The translations under genes were made by a program, and so were the position numbers. Below, piece after piece: positions 18,770 through 28,700 of a stretch of 55,855 nucleotides of DNA. How positions within the stretch are numbered: the stretch's first letter is position 1; the number at the start of each line of letters is the position of its first letter. The stretch is from contig JAPKMW010000077.1 in the NCBI GenBank assembly GCA_026645575.1, positions 1 through 55,855 on the forward strand. Reading direction: 5' to 3'. Source of the stretch: Caldilineaceae bacterium. GTDB lineage: Bacteria; Chloroflexota; Anaerolineae; Caldilineales; Caldilineaceae. Under the pieces are notes generated by a model. That model had not been told where the DNA came from. It saw only the letters and a program-made list of their open reading frames with translations, and did no database searches.

Positions 18770-21280
18770 CTACCCGATGATGATGTTAATAACCTGTTGC
18801 AGATCGACAATATTCCAGGTGTTATCGCGGTTGAGGTCGCCACGGGTCCACCACTCACGGGGGTAGAGGGTGTAGTCCGGGTTGTCGCTGCGCAGAATCA
18901 TGTTGATCAGCACTTGCAGGTCAACAATGTTAACCGTGCGGTCACAGTTGATGTCGCCGGTGATGACACAGTTATCGCCGGGGCCTTGATAATCGACGAC
19001 CAGGGCAAAGGGCTGGGTACCGCCGGGCAGATTGGGGTTAGGGCTGACCGGCACATTGGTTCCCCGCACTTCCACGGTCCAGATGCCGGGGGCCGCGGTT
19101 TGAATGTAGACATTTTCCACATTGTTGGTGCGATCGGCCTGGCCGCCGCCTTGCAAGGTCCAGCCGCCGCCAAAGTGGTTGCCGATATAGGTCACCGCTT
19201 CGGGCGAGGTGACAACCAGATCCAGGTTGTTGACCAGATCGGGGCCAGCCACCGGGTTGCCGGGGGCATCATTCCAGACCAGCGTGATCTTCAAGGGGCC
19301 ACCGCCGCCGGGAATGGTGTAGCTGTAGCGGGCGACATTGCCGGTGGCGACGCCGGTGGGGTCATCGACGAATTGGTTGGTCTTGTCGGTGGCGTTGACC
19401 AGGTTGATGCGCCCCCAGCCTTCATGCATATTAGGAATCGGGAAGCGGTTGTCGTTGACGCCGTCGTTGTTCTCATCCAGCAGATCCACCGCCGAGTTGA
19501 TCAGGGTGGCTTTGATCAAGGCCGCGCTAGGGGTGACGGTGTGCGCTTCCTGGTAAAATTCTCGCACAATGGCCGCCGCGCCGGCGACAATCGGTGATGC
19601 CATAGAGGTGCCGCCAGAATATTTGTAATGCTCACTATAGGGCAGGCCCCAGCCGTCATCTTGATATTCGTTGTTCTGTGGATTGACGGGATCGTTGTTA
19701 TAGCCCTGTTGGTACATATCCGAGTAACCGGAGAGAATCCAGGTGCCGGGCGCCACCACATCGGGCTTAATGCGACCATCGCGCGTCGGGCCACGGCTGG
19801 AAAAACCGGCCATCTGTTCGGCATTGCCGGCCATGGGATCATTACGGAGCGGAGCAGCCGTAAACCCCCTATCCCCCCAGGATCCGATGAAGTTGCGGCC
19901 CCCCATTTCGGCGCAGGTTTGGTCGGTTGTGCGATCTTTATAGCTCAGGTTGTTGTCACAGGGGAAACCATCAGCACGGGCATTTTCACTGGCGCCGACG
20001 GTGATCGCATTCTTAGCCGTGCCAGGCGCACCGATGGAGCCGTTATCAACAATCCCGTCACCATTCCGGTCAACCCCGGCATTGCCGGCTGCGAAAACGA
20101 TGGTCATATCCGGGATCTGGTGCATAAAGTGATCAACTTGGGCGGCGTTAGCGGTATAAGCGCCGTTGACATCCGCACCCCAGGAGTTGTTATGAATCCG
20201 TGCGCCGGCCCGATAGGCTTGGGCAAAAAGTTCGCGCGTATCATTTGGCAACCCAATAAAACGATACTGACTTTCCGCCGTGCCACCACATTCGGCTTTC
20301 ATCACAACATAATTTTGCACAGCCTGGAAGACCAATTCCGCCTCAGGCGCAACCCCACGCCCGATGCCATTTGGCCCAGCCAGCCCGGCGCCCAGCGCGG
20401 AAACAGCCACGTGGGTGCCATGACCGTCAATGTCCTGAGTGCCGTCATCGACAATGCTGGCAAAACAATTGTGGTTGATCACACCGGGCCAATTGAAGAT
20501 TTCACGAATCCGCCGATTGGGAATGTCGGGAAATTCTTCAATCTTGTCGCCCCGATCCAGACCGGTATCGGCGACAGCGATCACCTGATTTTGGCCAGTG
20601 TACCCATTGGTCTGGACGGTGTTGGCACCCACAATGACGCCGCCGCCATAATCGTTCAGGGCTTGATTGGGGATGTTTTCTTCAATCCAGGCTACGTCGC
20701 TTACCTTGGCAATAGCCTTCACCTGTGGCCCGTTGGCGCTGACCACCAGAATCTCATTCTGACGGCTCAAAACCGGGATGTTCTGGGCAATGATGGCCTG
20801 GGCGACCGCTCTGGCGTCGGCGCCGGGGTGGACCAGAACAGTATAAGTTTTCGCTGTGCCGGCATCGAGCGCCAGGTTGAATTTATAGCCCGGCTGGTAG
20901 GGATCGACAAAACGCACATTGGCCTGCCCCTTCACCTGGTTCGCCTGCTCCGGCGTCATGCGGGTGACAAAGGCGTTTTCGGGAATATAGTCCAATACTT
21001 GGGCGCCGGTGGCTTGGACGGCGGCCTTCCACGCGCCCTGTACTGGGCCGGCAAATTGTACCAGATAATAGGCGGGCTGACCGGCGGGCAAAGCGCCCAA
21101 CGTCAATTCCGGGTCGAGCGGCAGCGCCGTCTGGCCGGGGGTAAAGGTGCCGACTTCCAACTGAATCGGCGGCGGCGGTTGCTGCGCCGCTGGCGCAGCG
21201 TAACTGGCGGCAGGCGTCATGTTCAACAAGAGTGAACAAGCGCCAATAAAGGCAAGGGCATTCAAAAACGATTTGCGCAT
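18770..21280 (-). CDS. Secreted subtilisin-like (S8) serine protease with C-terminal dockerin
   Basis: This 836-residue protein has a signal peptide (about 1-28), a propeptide-like region (about 70-205), and an S8 catalytic domain with Asp238 (VADTGLD), His287 (DGHGTHVA), the oxyanion-hole region FAAGNAG, and Ser559 (GGTSMASP). A PPC/P-domain-like beta region follows (about 640-770). The last ~63 residues (774-836) are a dockerin with two Ca2+-loop repeats, GDINCDRTVNIVDLQ and GDLNRDNTWNIVDLQ, each followed by an Ile-rich helix. It lacks the LPxVRR-type tail of its neighbours, which suggests it is held at the surface through its dockerin, for example by the two downstream cohesin proteins. 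AAGGAGAAAGG precedes the start. Confidence 0.9.
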   Translation of the reverse strand: MRKSFLNALAFIGACSLLLNMTPAASYAAPAAQQPPPPIQLEVGTFTPGQTALPLDPELTLGALPAGQPAYYLVQFAGPVQGAWKAAVQATGAQVLDYIPENAFVTRMTPEQANQVKGQANVRFVDPYQPGYKFNLALDAGTAKTYTVLVHPGADARAVAQAIIAQNIPVLSRQNEILVVSANGPQVKAIAKVSDVAWIEENIPNQALNDYGGGVIVGANTVQTNGYTGQNQVIAVADTGLDRGDKIEEFPDIPNRRIREIFNWPGVINHNCFASIVDDGTQDIDGHGTHVAVSALGAGLAGPNGIGRGVAPEAELVFQAVQNYVVMKAECGGTAESQYRFIGLPNDTRELFAQAYRAGARIHNNSWGADVNGAYTANAAQVDHFMHQIPDMTIVFAAGNAGVDRNGDGIVDNGSIGAPGTAKNAITVGASENARADGFPCDNNLSYKDRTTDQTCAEMGGRNFIGSWGDRGFTAAPLRNDPMAGNAEQMAGFSSRGPTRDGRIKPDVVAPGTWILSGYSDMYQQGYNNDPVNPQNNEYQDDGWGLPYSEHYKYSGGTSMASPIVAGAAAIVREFYQEAHTVTPSAALIKATLINSAVDLLDENNDGVNDNRFPIPNMHEGWGRINLVNATDKTNQFVDDPTGVATGNVARYSYTIPGGGGPLKITLVWNDAPGNPVAGPDLVNNLDLVVTSPEAVTYIGNHFGGGWTLQGGGQADRTNNVENVYIQTAAPGIWTVEVRGTNVPVSPNPNLPGGTQPFALVVDYQGPGDNCVITGDINCDRTVNIVDLQVLINMILRSDNPDYTLYPREWWTRGDLNRDNTWNIVDLQQVINIIIG

Positions 21281-21356
21281 GAACCTTTCTCCTTCGGGGT
21301 CGATGCTGGGCCGGCCAGTGCGCCGGCAGTCGTGGATACGATTGTGATTGGTAACT

Positions 21357-21423
21357 CATTTGCTCGTAGCCGGTCCGTGACCGGCGGTCGGGTCGCCGGT
21401 CACGGACCGGCTACGAGCAAATG
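21357..21423. repeat. Intergenic palindrome, family P1 (30-bp stem)
   Basis: CATTTGCTCGTAGCCGGTCC pairs with GGACCGGCTACGAGCAAATG, continuing through GTGACCGGCG/CGCCGGTCAC. The middle reads CCGGTCCGTGACCGG where the 5325 and 48371 copies read CCAGTCCGTGACTGG, with both arms changed together. Confidence 0.85.
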
Positions 21424-21505
21424 GGTAACTGTACTTGTTTGTGTAGAACCGGTTCTGTTTTCATCTAATGCCGGTCGGGTTGTTTTTTGCACATGGGCGG
21501 GGACG

Positions 21506-21655
21506 AACACGACAACGGATTTAGGCAGGAACGGATTGACTGCTTGTTACGCGGAAATGGATGAAGCAGGCAAAGTTTCAACAAAACCTTCCTCTTTTTG
21601 TGAACATGCCTTGATGCCACGAAAATCCGCTACTTTCTGAATCCGTTGTAGTGTT
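21506..21655. mobile_element. MITE-like element, copy 1 (150 bp)
   Basis: The left end AACACGACAACGGATT and the right end AATCCGTTGTAGTGTT are inverted repeats that extend imperfectly for about 35 bp (GGCAGGAACGGATT against the complement of AATCCGCTACTTTC). The same termini bound a second element at 25518-25731. No transposase gene lies inside, and no clear target-site duplication is seen. Confidence 0.5.
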
Positions 21656-21669
21656 CCGCGCACACGCGA

Positions 21670-21709
21670 AAAGGAGCGCATGGTCGTTGCGCTGACCATG
21701 CGCTCCTTT
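21670..21709 (-). terminator. Rho-independent terminator of the shorter LRR-C13 gene
   Basis: A perfect 16-bp stem (21670-21685 with 21694-21709, 8-base loop) starts about 43 bases past the stop codon of the minus-strand LRR gene. On that strand it is followed by TTTTCG. Confidence 0.6.
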
Positions 21710-21752
21710 CTCGGAAATCTGGTAGGGGGAGAGTGGAAGAGTAAAGTTTTTA

Positions 21753-24700
21753 CTACCGCCGCGTTAGCGGCAGGTAGAGGCGATTGTTCAGCACGATGGG
21801 CGCCATCACAGCGGTCACTTCGGCGGGGCGGGCGTGGAGACCCTCGCTGTCCTGGGCGTAGACGATAAAGCGGTAGCGACCATCCAGGTTCAGCCCAGCG
21901 CCATACCGCCCGTTTCCTTCCGGCTGCAACTCGACCAGGGTGAGTTTGGCGTCAGCGGCGGGGTCTTCGAGAATGAAACCGGCGCCGCTGAGGGGCGGGG
22001 TGTAGTCGGGCGGGTAGAGCAACGCCCAGACGCGCAAGGGGGTTTCGCGATTGTCGGCAATCGTCACTTGTAGGACATTGGTAATGATGCGCACATCGGC
22101 CAAGGTAGGGGGCCAGAGCGCAGCACCGGCGACAGGAGTGGCGCTGCCAAAGCTGCGCAAGGAGGCTTGCAGCGCGTCATCGACTTCGTTCGGGACGCCG
22201 TTGCCATTGGCGTCGAGCCAGGGCAGTTGCCAGAGATCGCCTTCGCGGGAACGGTGTGAGGCAAAGAGCGCCGTGCGTGTCTCCCAATAGGCGCCAAAAA
22301 GATGTTGCCCCTGGCGCAGCGCCGTGAGCAGATGATCCGAGAAGTGCAGCCCCTGGCGCGACGCAAAGGCGCGCTGGGTCGCCGTGGTAGCGGTGAGGAT
22401 CACCCGGCCCGGCTTGCTCAGGGTCGGGTCGCCGTTGATCAAGCCGCCTGCATAAGGGGCGTCGATGATCACATTGATCGGTACGCCGGGAACGCTCTCC
22501 TCCAACTGCGTCAACCACGCGGTCAGGTCAGCAACCGTGACCGCTTTGCCGGCGGCCTCATCGAGCCAGAAACGCCCAGTCTCGCCATTGCCGACCAGGT
22601 AGAGGGTCAGGGCGCGTTGCGGGTTCACTTTGTCTAGCGCCCAGGAGACAATCGCATCACGCAGTAGTTCGGGGGTGATGCTGCCATCGACACCAGGCTG
22701 CGTGGCAGTGGCGGCCAGATAGCGGATATTCTCGTCGCTGTACCCGTTGCTGCGGAAGAGGTTGTAGGCAGCGTCCGCCACGGTGTCGAGATTGGCCTGG
22801 AGGGGTGCGCCATTCGGCAGCCGGCCCGCCACCAGGATCACAGCGCCGGCGCCGGTCTCATCGCCCAGCGCCCGCACGGCAACGCGGTAGGTGTGCAGGT
22901 CACTGCCGGCCTGCCCATTTTGGTCCACTAGCTTCAGCCAGAGCGCGCCGGCCTGGGTCGGCTGATAGTCGAGACGGGCACCGTTGCTAAAGGGTTCATT
23001 CTGCTGCGCCACCGGTTCACCCGCACAATCGGTGTAGAGCGCCAGGGTGACATCCACCGGCGAACCGGCGGGAATCTGCACATCAATGCGGTAGGTGCGG
23101 CCAGGCTGGACAGGGATTTGGAGCCAATCAACGTCGCCGGGGGTGTGGAAGGTATGGTCGAGCAGCCGACCATCAACGGCCAGGGTGCGCGCGGCGGCGC
23201 AGGTGTTGTCTTCCTCAAAGGCGTCGCCGGCGCCGGGTGCGGCGGTGGCGGCGCTGACCACCGGCGTCCAATCGCTCCACAATTCATTTTGTTGCTCGTG
23301 ATGGGCCGGAGTGTAGCTACGAACTTGGAAGTAGTAAGTGGTATTGGCGGCAAGACCTTCCACCGTGTAAGCGCGGCTGCGCTTGCTGGGAGTCTGGCCG
23401 TGGACGGTAAAAGGGCCGGCAGGATCGGTGGCGTAGCTGACTTCATAGAAACCACCATCCAGGGTATAGGCTGCCGGCGTCCAGGTGAGGGCGATGGCGC
23501 TGCTCGACTGTTGGTGGGCGATCAGGTTGGTGGGCGCCAGCGTCTGCGTGGCAGACCAGCCGGGCGCTTTGGCGTCGAGTAACTCTTGCAGGCTGGGCAG
23601 GGGGGCGTAGAGCGCGTTGTAATCGAGCTTTACCTCGACCAGATCGCGCATGTTGACTATACCCAGCGGCAGCGCGCCGCGCAAGCCGTTGTTGTGCAGA
23701 TAGAAGTTGCGCAGATTGACCAGCTTGCCCAGATCCGGCGGCACGGCGCCACTAAACTGGTTGCCATGCAGGTCAAGTAACCGTAGCTCGGTCAAGTTGC
23801 CCAGCGCCACCGGCAGCATCCCTGACAGCCCATTTTCAGCAACCGTTAATTCAGTCAGGTGGGTCAAGTTGCCTAAAACGGTCGGAAGTTCGCCGCTTAA
23901 GTGGTTGTTGTGCAGTTTCAATTGGGTCAGTTGGGTCAACACCCCCAGTTCCACCGGCAGTGGACCGCTCAGTTGATTGTTGTCCAGGTGCAGGGTGCGT
24001 AAGTTGGTCAACTTGCCCAGCGCCGGCGGGATGGGGCCTTGCAACTGGTTCTCTTGCAGCACCAGATGCACGAGCATGGTCAGGTTGCCCAATTGCGGCG
24101 GGATCGCTCCGGTGAAGCCATTGCGGTACAAAAAGAGGGTTGAGAGGCGGGTAAGCTGACCCAGTTCCGGCGGCAGGGGACCGCTCAGTTGGTTATCCGA
24201 AAGGTACAGTTCTTTCAGGTTGCGCAGTTGGCCCAGAGTTGTCGGCAAGGCGCCGGTAAAACGATTGTTGGCCAAACTCAACGATTCCAGGTAGGTCAGT
24301 TGTCCCAGCGCCGTCGGCAGTGCGCCTTGCAGTTGGTTATTGTCCAGGTGTAGCGTTTTCAGATTGGTCAGCCGTTCCAAGCCCGCCGGGAGTTCGCCTT
24401 GTAGTTGATTGTTATTCAGGGTCAAGAAGGTCAATTTCGTCAGGTTGGTCAATTCGGGCGGAAGGGGTCCACTCAACTGGTTCTGATCCAGGCGCAACAC
24501 CGCCAAATTGGTCAGGTTGCCCAGCGCCGGCGGAATTGATCCTTGTAAGCGATTGTTGAATAGATAGAGAGCCTCAAGCTGGGAGAGCGCACCCAGTTGG
24601 GCCGGGATGGCGCCGGTGAGATAGTTGCCATGCAGCGAGAGCGTTTGCAGATTGGTCAAGTTGCCCACTTCCACTGGAATGGAACCGCTGAAACGATTGC

Positions 24701-25181
24701 CGTCAAGATAAAGCAAATTCAAAAAGTTGAGTTGGCCCAAGGCCGGCGGCAATAGCCCTTGTAATTGGTTATCGTCCAGGGCCAAATAGCCCAGGTTGGC
24801 TAAGTTCCCAATCGATGGCGGAAGCGTCCCCGTCAGTCCATTGGCCGAGAGCGTCAGCCAGGTCACATTGCCAAAGAGGCAACGCACCCCCACCCACCCA
24901 GCAGGGTTAAAGGTTGGCCCTTGCCAGCTACAGGGCGTGTTGCTCTGTAACCAGTTGCTGTTGTCGAGCCAACCGGGGCCACTGGTCGCGTTATAAAAGT
25001 CGACCAGCGCCGCACATTCGCTCTGGGAAATTTCCGTCACGGTGCTACAATCAAACGTATTTTGGGCCAGCGCCACCGCCGGGGCAACGCCGAGCGCTTT
25101 GGTCAGGCCGGGCAAGCCAAGGAGGAGAATCAGCAGGCCACCACTCACCAAGTGGCGTAACCAATGATAGGTCGTCGTCAT
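21753..25181 (-). CDS. Secreted plant-type LRR protein with an inactive C13 (legumain-like) peptidase domain
   Basis: This 1142-residue protein has a signal peptide, a plant-type LRR N-cap (ECAALVDFYNATSGPGW, then GVRC), 17 full LRRs of exactly 24 residues with the pattern LxxLxLxxNxLxGxIPxxLG, a terminal half repeat, a fibronectin-III-like domain (about 545-640), a PPC domain (about 645-765), a C13-like domain (about 770-1010), a C-terminal beta domain, and the tail RLYLPLTRR. Both catalytic residues are missing: Asn865 stands where the two paralogues have His, and Pro909 where they have Cys, with the 44-residue spacing kept. It is therefore probably a pseudo-peptidase that binds rather than cuts. 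AAAGGATG precedes the start. It may act as a regulator or decoy for the active LRR-C13 protein encoded next door. Confidence 0.85.
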   Translation of the reverse strand: MTTTYHWLRHLVSGGLLILLLGLPGLTKALGVAPAVALAQNTFDCSTVTEISQSECAALVDFYNATSGPGWLDNSNWLQSNTPCSWQGPTFNPAGWVGVRCLFGNVTWLTLSANGLTGTLPPSIGNLANLGYLALDDNQLQGLLPPALGQLNFLNLLYLDGNRFSGSIPVEVGNLTNLQTLSLHGNYLTGAIPAQLGALSQLEALYLFNNRLQGSIPPALGNLTNLAVLRLDQNQLSGPLPPELTNLTKLTFLTLNNNQLQGELPAGLERLTNLKTLHLDNNQLQGALPTALGQLTYLESLSLANNRFTGALPTTLGQLRNLKELYLSDNQLSGPLPPELGQLTRLSTLFLYRNGFTGAIPPQLGNLTMLVHLVLQENQLQGPIPPALGKLTNLRTLHLDNNQLSGPLPVELGVLTQLTQLKLHNNHLSGELPTVLGNLTHLTELTVAENGLSGMLPVALGNLTELRLLDLHGNQFSGAVPPDLGKLVNLRNFYLHNNGLRGALPLGIVNMRDLVEVKLDYNALYAPLPSLQELLDAKAPGWSATQTLAPTNLIAHQQSSSAIALTWTPAAYTLDGGFYEVSYATDPAGPFTVHGQTPSKRSRAYTVEGLAANTTYYFQVRSYTPAHHEQQNELWSDWTPVVSAATAAPGAGDAFEEDNTCAAARTLAVDGRLLDHTFHTPGDVDWLQIPVQPGRTYRIDVQIPAGSPVDVTLALYTDCAGEPVAQQNEPFSNGARLDYQPTQAGALWLKLVDQNGQAGSDLHTYRVAVRALGDETGAGAVILVAGRLPNGAPLQANLDTVADAAYNLFRSNGYSDENIRYLAATATQPGVDGSITPELLRDAIVSWALDKVNPQRALTLYLVGNGETGRFWLDEAAGKAVTVADLTAWLTQLEESVPGVPINVIIDAPYAGGLINGDPTLSKPGRVILTATTATQRAFASRQGLHFSDHLLTALRQGQHLFGAYWETRTALFASHRSREGDLWQLPWLDANGNGVPNEVDDALQASLRSFGSATPVAGAALWPPTLADVRIITNVLQVTIADNRETPLRVWALLYPPDYTPPLSGAGFILEDPAADAKLTLVELQPEGNGRYGAGLNLDGRYRFIVYAQDSEGLHARPAEVTAVMAPIVLNNRLYLPLTRR

Positions 25182-25328
25182 TATGGCATCCTTTCGGATT
25201 AAAGATTTTGGTTCAACCGGATCTCATGTAGTTGACATGCGTAGGTCACACTCGGAGTGTGACAAGCCCGCTGCGGTGGAACCGTGTCACTCTATATGAA
25301 AGTTAGGAATTTATTTCGGTAACGGTAC

Positions 25329-25395
25329 GGGCATGAGGTTGGCGGGAAGAGTCTCTCTGGTAAAACCCGTCGATCCACCCGCCAACCTCGTGCCC
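25329..25395. repeat. Intergenic palindrome (18-bp stem)
   Basis: GGGCATGAGGTTGGCGGG (25329-25346) pairs with CCCGCCAACCTCGTGCCC (25378-25395), with one G-T position. Its sequence is unrelated to the other palindrome families here. Confidence 0.75.
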
Positions 25396-25517
25396 CTACG
25401 GCTACCGATTGATTTACCTAACCTCCATTAAGAGTAACCTACGATAGCCAGCCTTTCCTTGTCAACCCCATGAATTCCCGCAGAGCCAAGATTTTGTCGT
25501 TATCGAAAAACACAGCA

Positions 25518-25731
25518 AACACTACAGCGGATAGAGGGAGCAACTGATTTTTAATGGGCTGGGTAACACAAATGCCGCTACCGGATTGCTCTTGGCGAGT
25601 CCGTGACTCGCCCTGGTCGGTTGCGAGTCACGGACTCGCCAAGAGCGCAGGCTTGGGCCGGACGGTTTGCCGGCAGGATGCCGGCGCGCCCAGGTCAAAA
25701 ATCCGTTACTGCCCCAATCCGCTGTAGTGTT
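25518..25731. mobile_element. MITE-like element, copy 2 (214 bp)
   Basis: A perfect 15-bp terminal inverted repeat, AACACTACAGCGGAT (25518-25532) and its complement (25717-25731), extends imperfectly inward for roughly 20 more bases. The same ends bound the 150-bp element at 21506-21655. A P1 palindrome (25588-25646) lies inside. The right end stops about 7 bases from the stop codon of the long LRR gene. Confidence 0.55.
25588..25646. repeat. Intergenic palindrome, family P1 (24-bp perfect stem)
   Basis: GCTCTTGGCGAGTCCGTGAC, continuing CTCGC (25588-25611), pairs with 25623-25646. It is a P1 variant in which CCAG/CTGG of other copies has become CGAG/CTCG on both arms. Confidence 0.85.
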
Positions 25732-25738
25732 GCGCCCC

Positions 25739-28700
25739 CTACCGCGTCACCAACGGCAGATACACTTGCGTGTTGTCCTCAACTTGCCCGCCGACCGGCG
25801 CCGCCGTGTTGATGGTGATGACCGCCGGGCGGGCCTGTAGACCGTCGCTATCTTCGGCATGAACAACCACCCGGTAGAGGCCGAGCTGGGTAAAGCCGCT
25901 ATAGTTTAACTGGTAGCGGTCGCCCACCAAGATCAGATCGGCTTTGGGCGCGTTGTCGGGGGTCAGTTCGTTGCCGCTGGTTGGCGGTTGGTAGCCGGGC
26001 GGGTAGATAACGGCCCAGACCCGGGCAATGGCGCCGTTGTCGCGCACATCGGCCTGGATCTGGCGTTGGCCGTTGACGGCGGCGGCTTCCTGCAGCGACG
26101 CAATGTAGGGCGGCCAAAGTTGGCTGGTGGCCTGACTGTTGACCGGGAAGAGGGTGCGGCGGGCAGCAATGGCGGCGTCCTCCAACTCGTTGGGCGCGCC
26201 GTCGCCATCGGCGTCGAGCCAGGGGTCTTGGATCAGGTTAGTCGCCTGGCGGGCGGCAATGCGCGCTTCCCAGAAGCCGCTAAAGAGATGATGGCCCTGG
26301 CGTAGCGCCGTGAAGAGATAATCGGAGAAGTAGGCGCCCTGCTCCGAGGCAAAGGCCAGGTTGTGTAGATTGGTCGAGGTCATGATCACGCGCCCCGCTT
26401 TGCTAAGGGAGCCGGCGTTATTGAAGCCCGTGATAAAGCTGCCGGAGTTGCACGCTTCGATCAGCACATTGATGGCGACATTGGGCGCCGTCTCTTCCAA
26501 CCGGTCGAGCCATTCATCCAGTTGGGCCGGGGTGAGGCGCTGCCCCTGGGTCTCATCCACATAAAAGACGCCCTTGTCGCCGTGGTCGATCAGGTAGAGG
26601 GTCAAGCTGCGGCTTTCGCTGACGCGGCTCTTGGCCCAGGTGGTGATGGCAAATTGGAGATTCGCCAACGTCGCCGCGGCATCAACACCGGGGGGAGCGA
26701 CACCGGCTGCGTTTGTGGCGGTCGAAAGGTAGTAGATATTGTCGGCGTTGTAGCCGTTGTTGAGCAGCGTCTGGTAGAGGGTGGCGGTAACATGATCAAT
26801 GTTGTCCTGCACATCATCGTTGGTGGCATAGAGCCGGCCACCCAGCAGAATGACCGCGCCGTTGGCCGTTTCGCCATCAAGGGCGCGCACGGCAATCTGG
26901 TAAGTGGCATTGGCGCCGGCGGTTCCCCGTTCATTACGCAGTTGGAGATAGTAGGCGCCAGCAGCAGGGGCAGTAAAGTTGTATTGGACGCCGGGGCTAA
27001 AGCTTTCGTTGGATTGTTGCGGGTTGGGGTCGGCGCAACCGGCATAGAGTTTTAAGGCGATATCCACCGTGGAGTCTGCCGTCGGCTGCACGTCGATGCG
27101 ATAGGCGACGCCGGCGCGGGCGGTGAATTGCACCCAATCAACATCGGTGCTTTGGTGGAAGTTGTGATGGTCAAAATAGCCATTGGTGACGATGGCGCGC
27201 GCCTGGGCGCAAGTGTCATCGTTTTCATAGCCATCGCCGACGCCGGAGATGTTGCTGGTGGTGGCGCTGACCGGGGCGCTATAGTCGCTCCATAGCTCAT
27301 TAGGCTGACCACTGCCGGCGGGTGTATAGGTGCGCACACGGAAGAAGTAGGTCGTGTTGGGCGTCAGGCCATCAACAGTATAGCCCGGTGTGCGTTTGTC
27401 TACGGTGCGCCCGTGGGGTGTATAGAGGCCGTCGGCGCTGGTGGCGACCTCGACGGCATAGGCGCCGCCGTCGCCACCATAGGCAATCGGCGTCCAACTG
27501 AGGGCAATGGCGTCGCTCCGTTCGGGCAGCGCCTGGACAGCCGTCGGTGGGAGCGTTTGGGTAGCATCCCAGGTCGGCGCTTTGCTGGTCAAAAAAGCGC
27601 GCAGGGCCTCGTCAGTAGTCGTCAGTTGGTTGTTGGCAAGCTCGAGCGTGACCAGCCGGGTGAGCCGGGCTAATTCAGGCGGGAGGGGGCCGCGCAGGTC
27701 ATTAGCCGATAGATCCAATTCGAGCAGGTTGAGCAGATTGCCCAGTTCCGCTGGGAGGGGGCCAGCCAAGCGGTTGCCGGCCAGGCGCAACGTTGCCAGG
27801 TTGGTCAATCCGCCCAGTTGGGGCGGCAGGGCGCCACTCAGTTGGTTGCGTTGCAGCGAAAGTTGAGTCAAACGGCTGAGATTGCCAAGCGACGCTGGAA
27901 TCGTCCCTTGCAGCCGGTTGTGATTAAGCCAGAGGGTGCGCAGGTGTGGCAATTGGCCCAAGGCGGCGGGGATGGGGCCGCTCAATTGGTTGACGCTTAG
28001 GCTCAGATCGGTAAGCTGTTGCAGTTGGGCCAGGGTCGCGGGAATTTCTCCACTCAGTTGGTTTATATCTAGTTCCAGGGTGGTGAGATTCGTCAGCTTA
28101 CCCAACTGGTCAGGAATCGGCCCGCTCAGGCTATTGTCATAGAGGCGAAGAACCTGTAAGCGCGCCAGGTTGCCCAGTTCCGGTGGAATGGGGCCGCTGA
28201 AACGGTTGCTGTCGAGCCAGAGGGTTTCCAGACTGGTTAACCTGCCCAGGGTAGTCGGCAGTGGCCCACTGAGGTAATTGTTGCTTAACCAGAGATAACG
28301 TAGGTCTGGCAATTCACCTAGCGCCGGCGGCAGCGGCCCACTCAATTGGTTGTTGAAGAGCCATACGTATTCGAGCGCTTTGAGGTTGGCCAGCCCTGCC
28401 GGCACTTCACCACTGAATTGATTGTTGCTCAGGCGCAGATCCGTGAGTTGGGTCAACCGGCCTAGTTCGTTGGGCAGGGGGCCGCTCAAGCGGTTGTCCT
28501 GGAGCCAGAGGGAAGTCACGTTGGTTAGCGCGCCCAGCGTGCTGGGGATGGCGCCCGTAAGCTGGTTTTCCCCCAACCAGAGCGTGGTCAGGTTCGTCAA
28601 GTTCCCCAATTGGGTCGGAATTTCGCCGGTTAGCTCGTTACCGAAGAGCATAAGGGATTGCAAGCCGGTCAGGTTGCCCAATGTGGCCGGGATGGGGCCG

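Larger units (their letters stand above)
21281..21752. other. 472-bp gap with a P1 palindrome, a MITE-like element and a terminator hairpin
   Basis: Between the subtilisin gene and the shorter LRR gene I see three structured elements, annotated separately (21357-21423, 21506-21655, 21670-21709), and no plausible gene. Any subtilisin promoter would have to lie here, but I could not assign one. Confidence 0.6.
25182..25738. other. 557-bp gap with two palindromes and a MITE-like element, no gene seen
   Basis: A small hairpin (GTCACACT/AGTGTGAC, about 25245-25263), a palindrome at 25329-25395, and a MITE-like element at 25518-25731 fill this gap between the two LRR-C13 genes. No convincing reading frame was found. 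Confidence 0.6.

Noticed and set aside
16917..21235. Long plus-strand frames opposite the cohesin and subtilisin genes (16917-18311, 19628-21235)
   Set aside because: Both are shadows of well-supported minus-strand genes, with no recognisable domain and no ribosome site.
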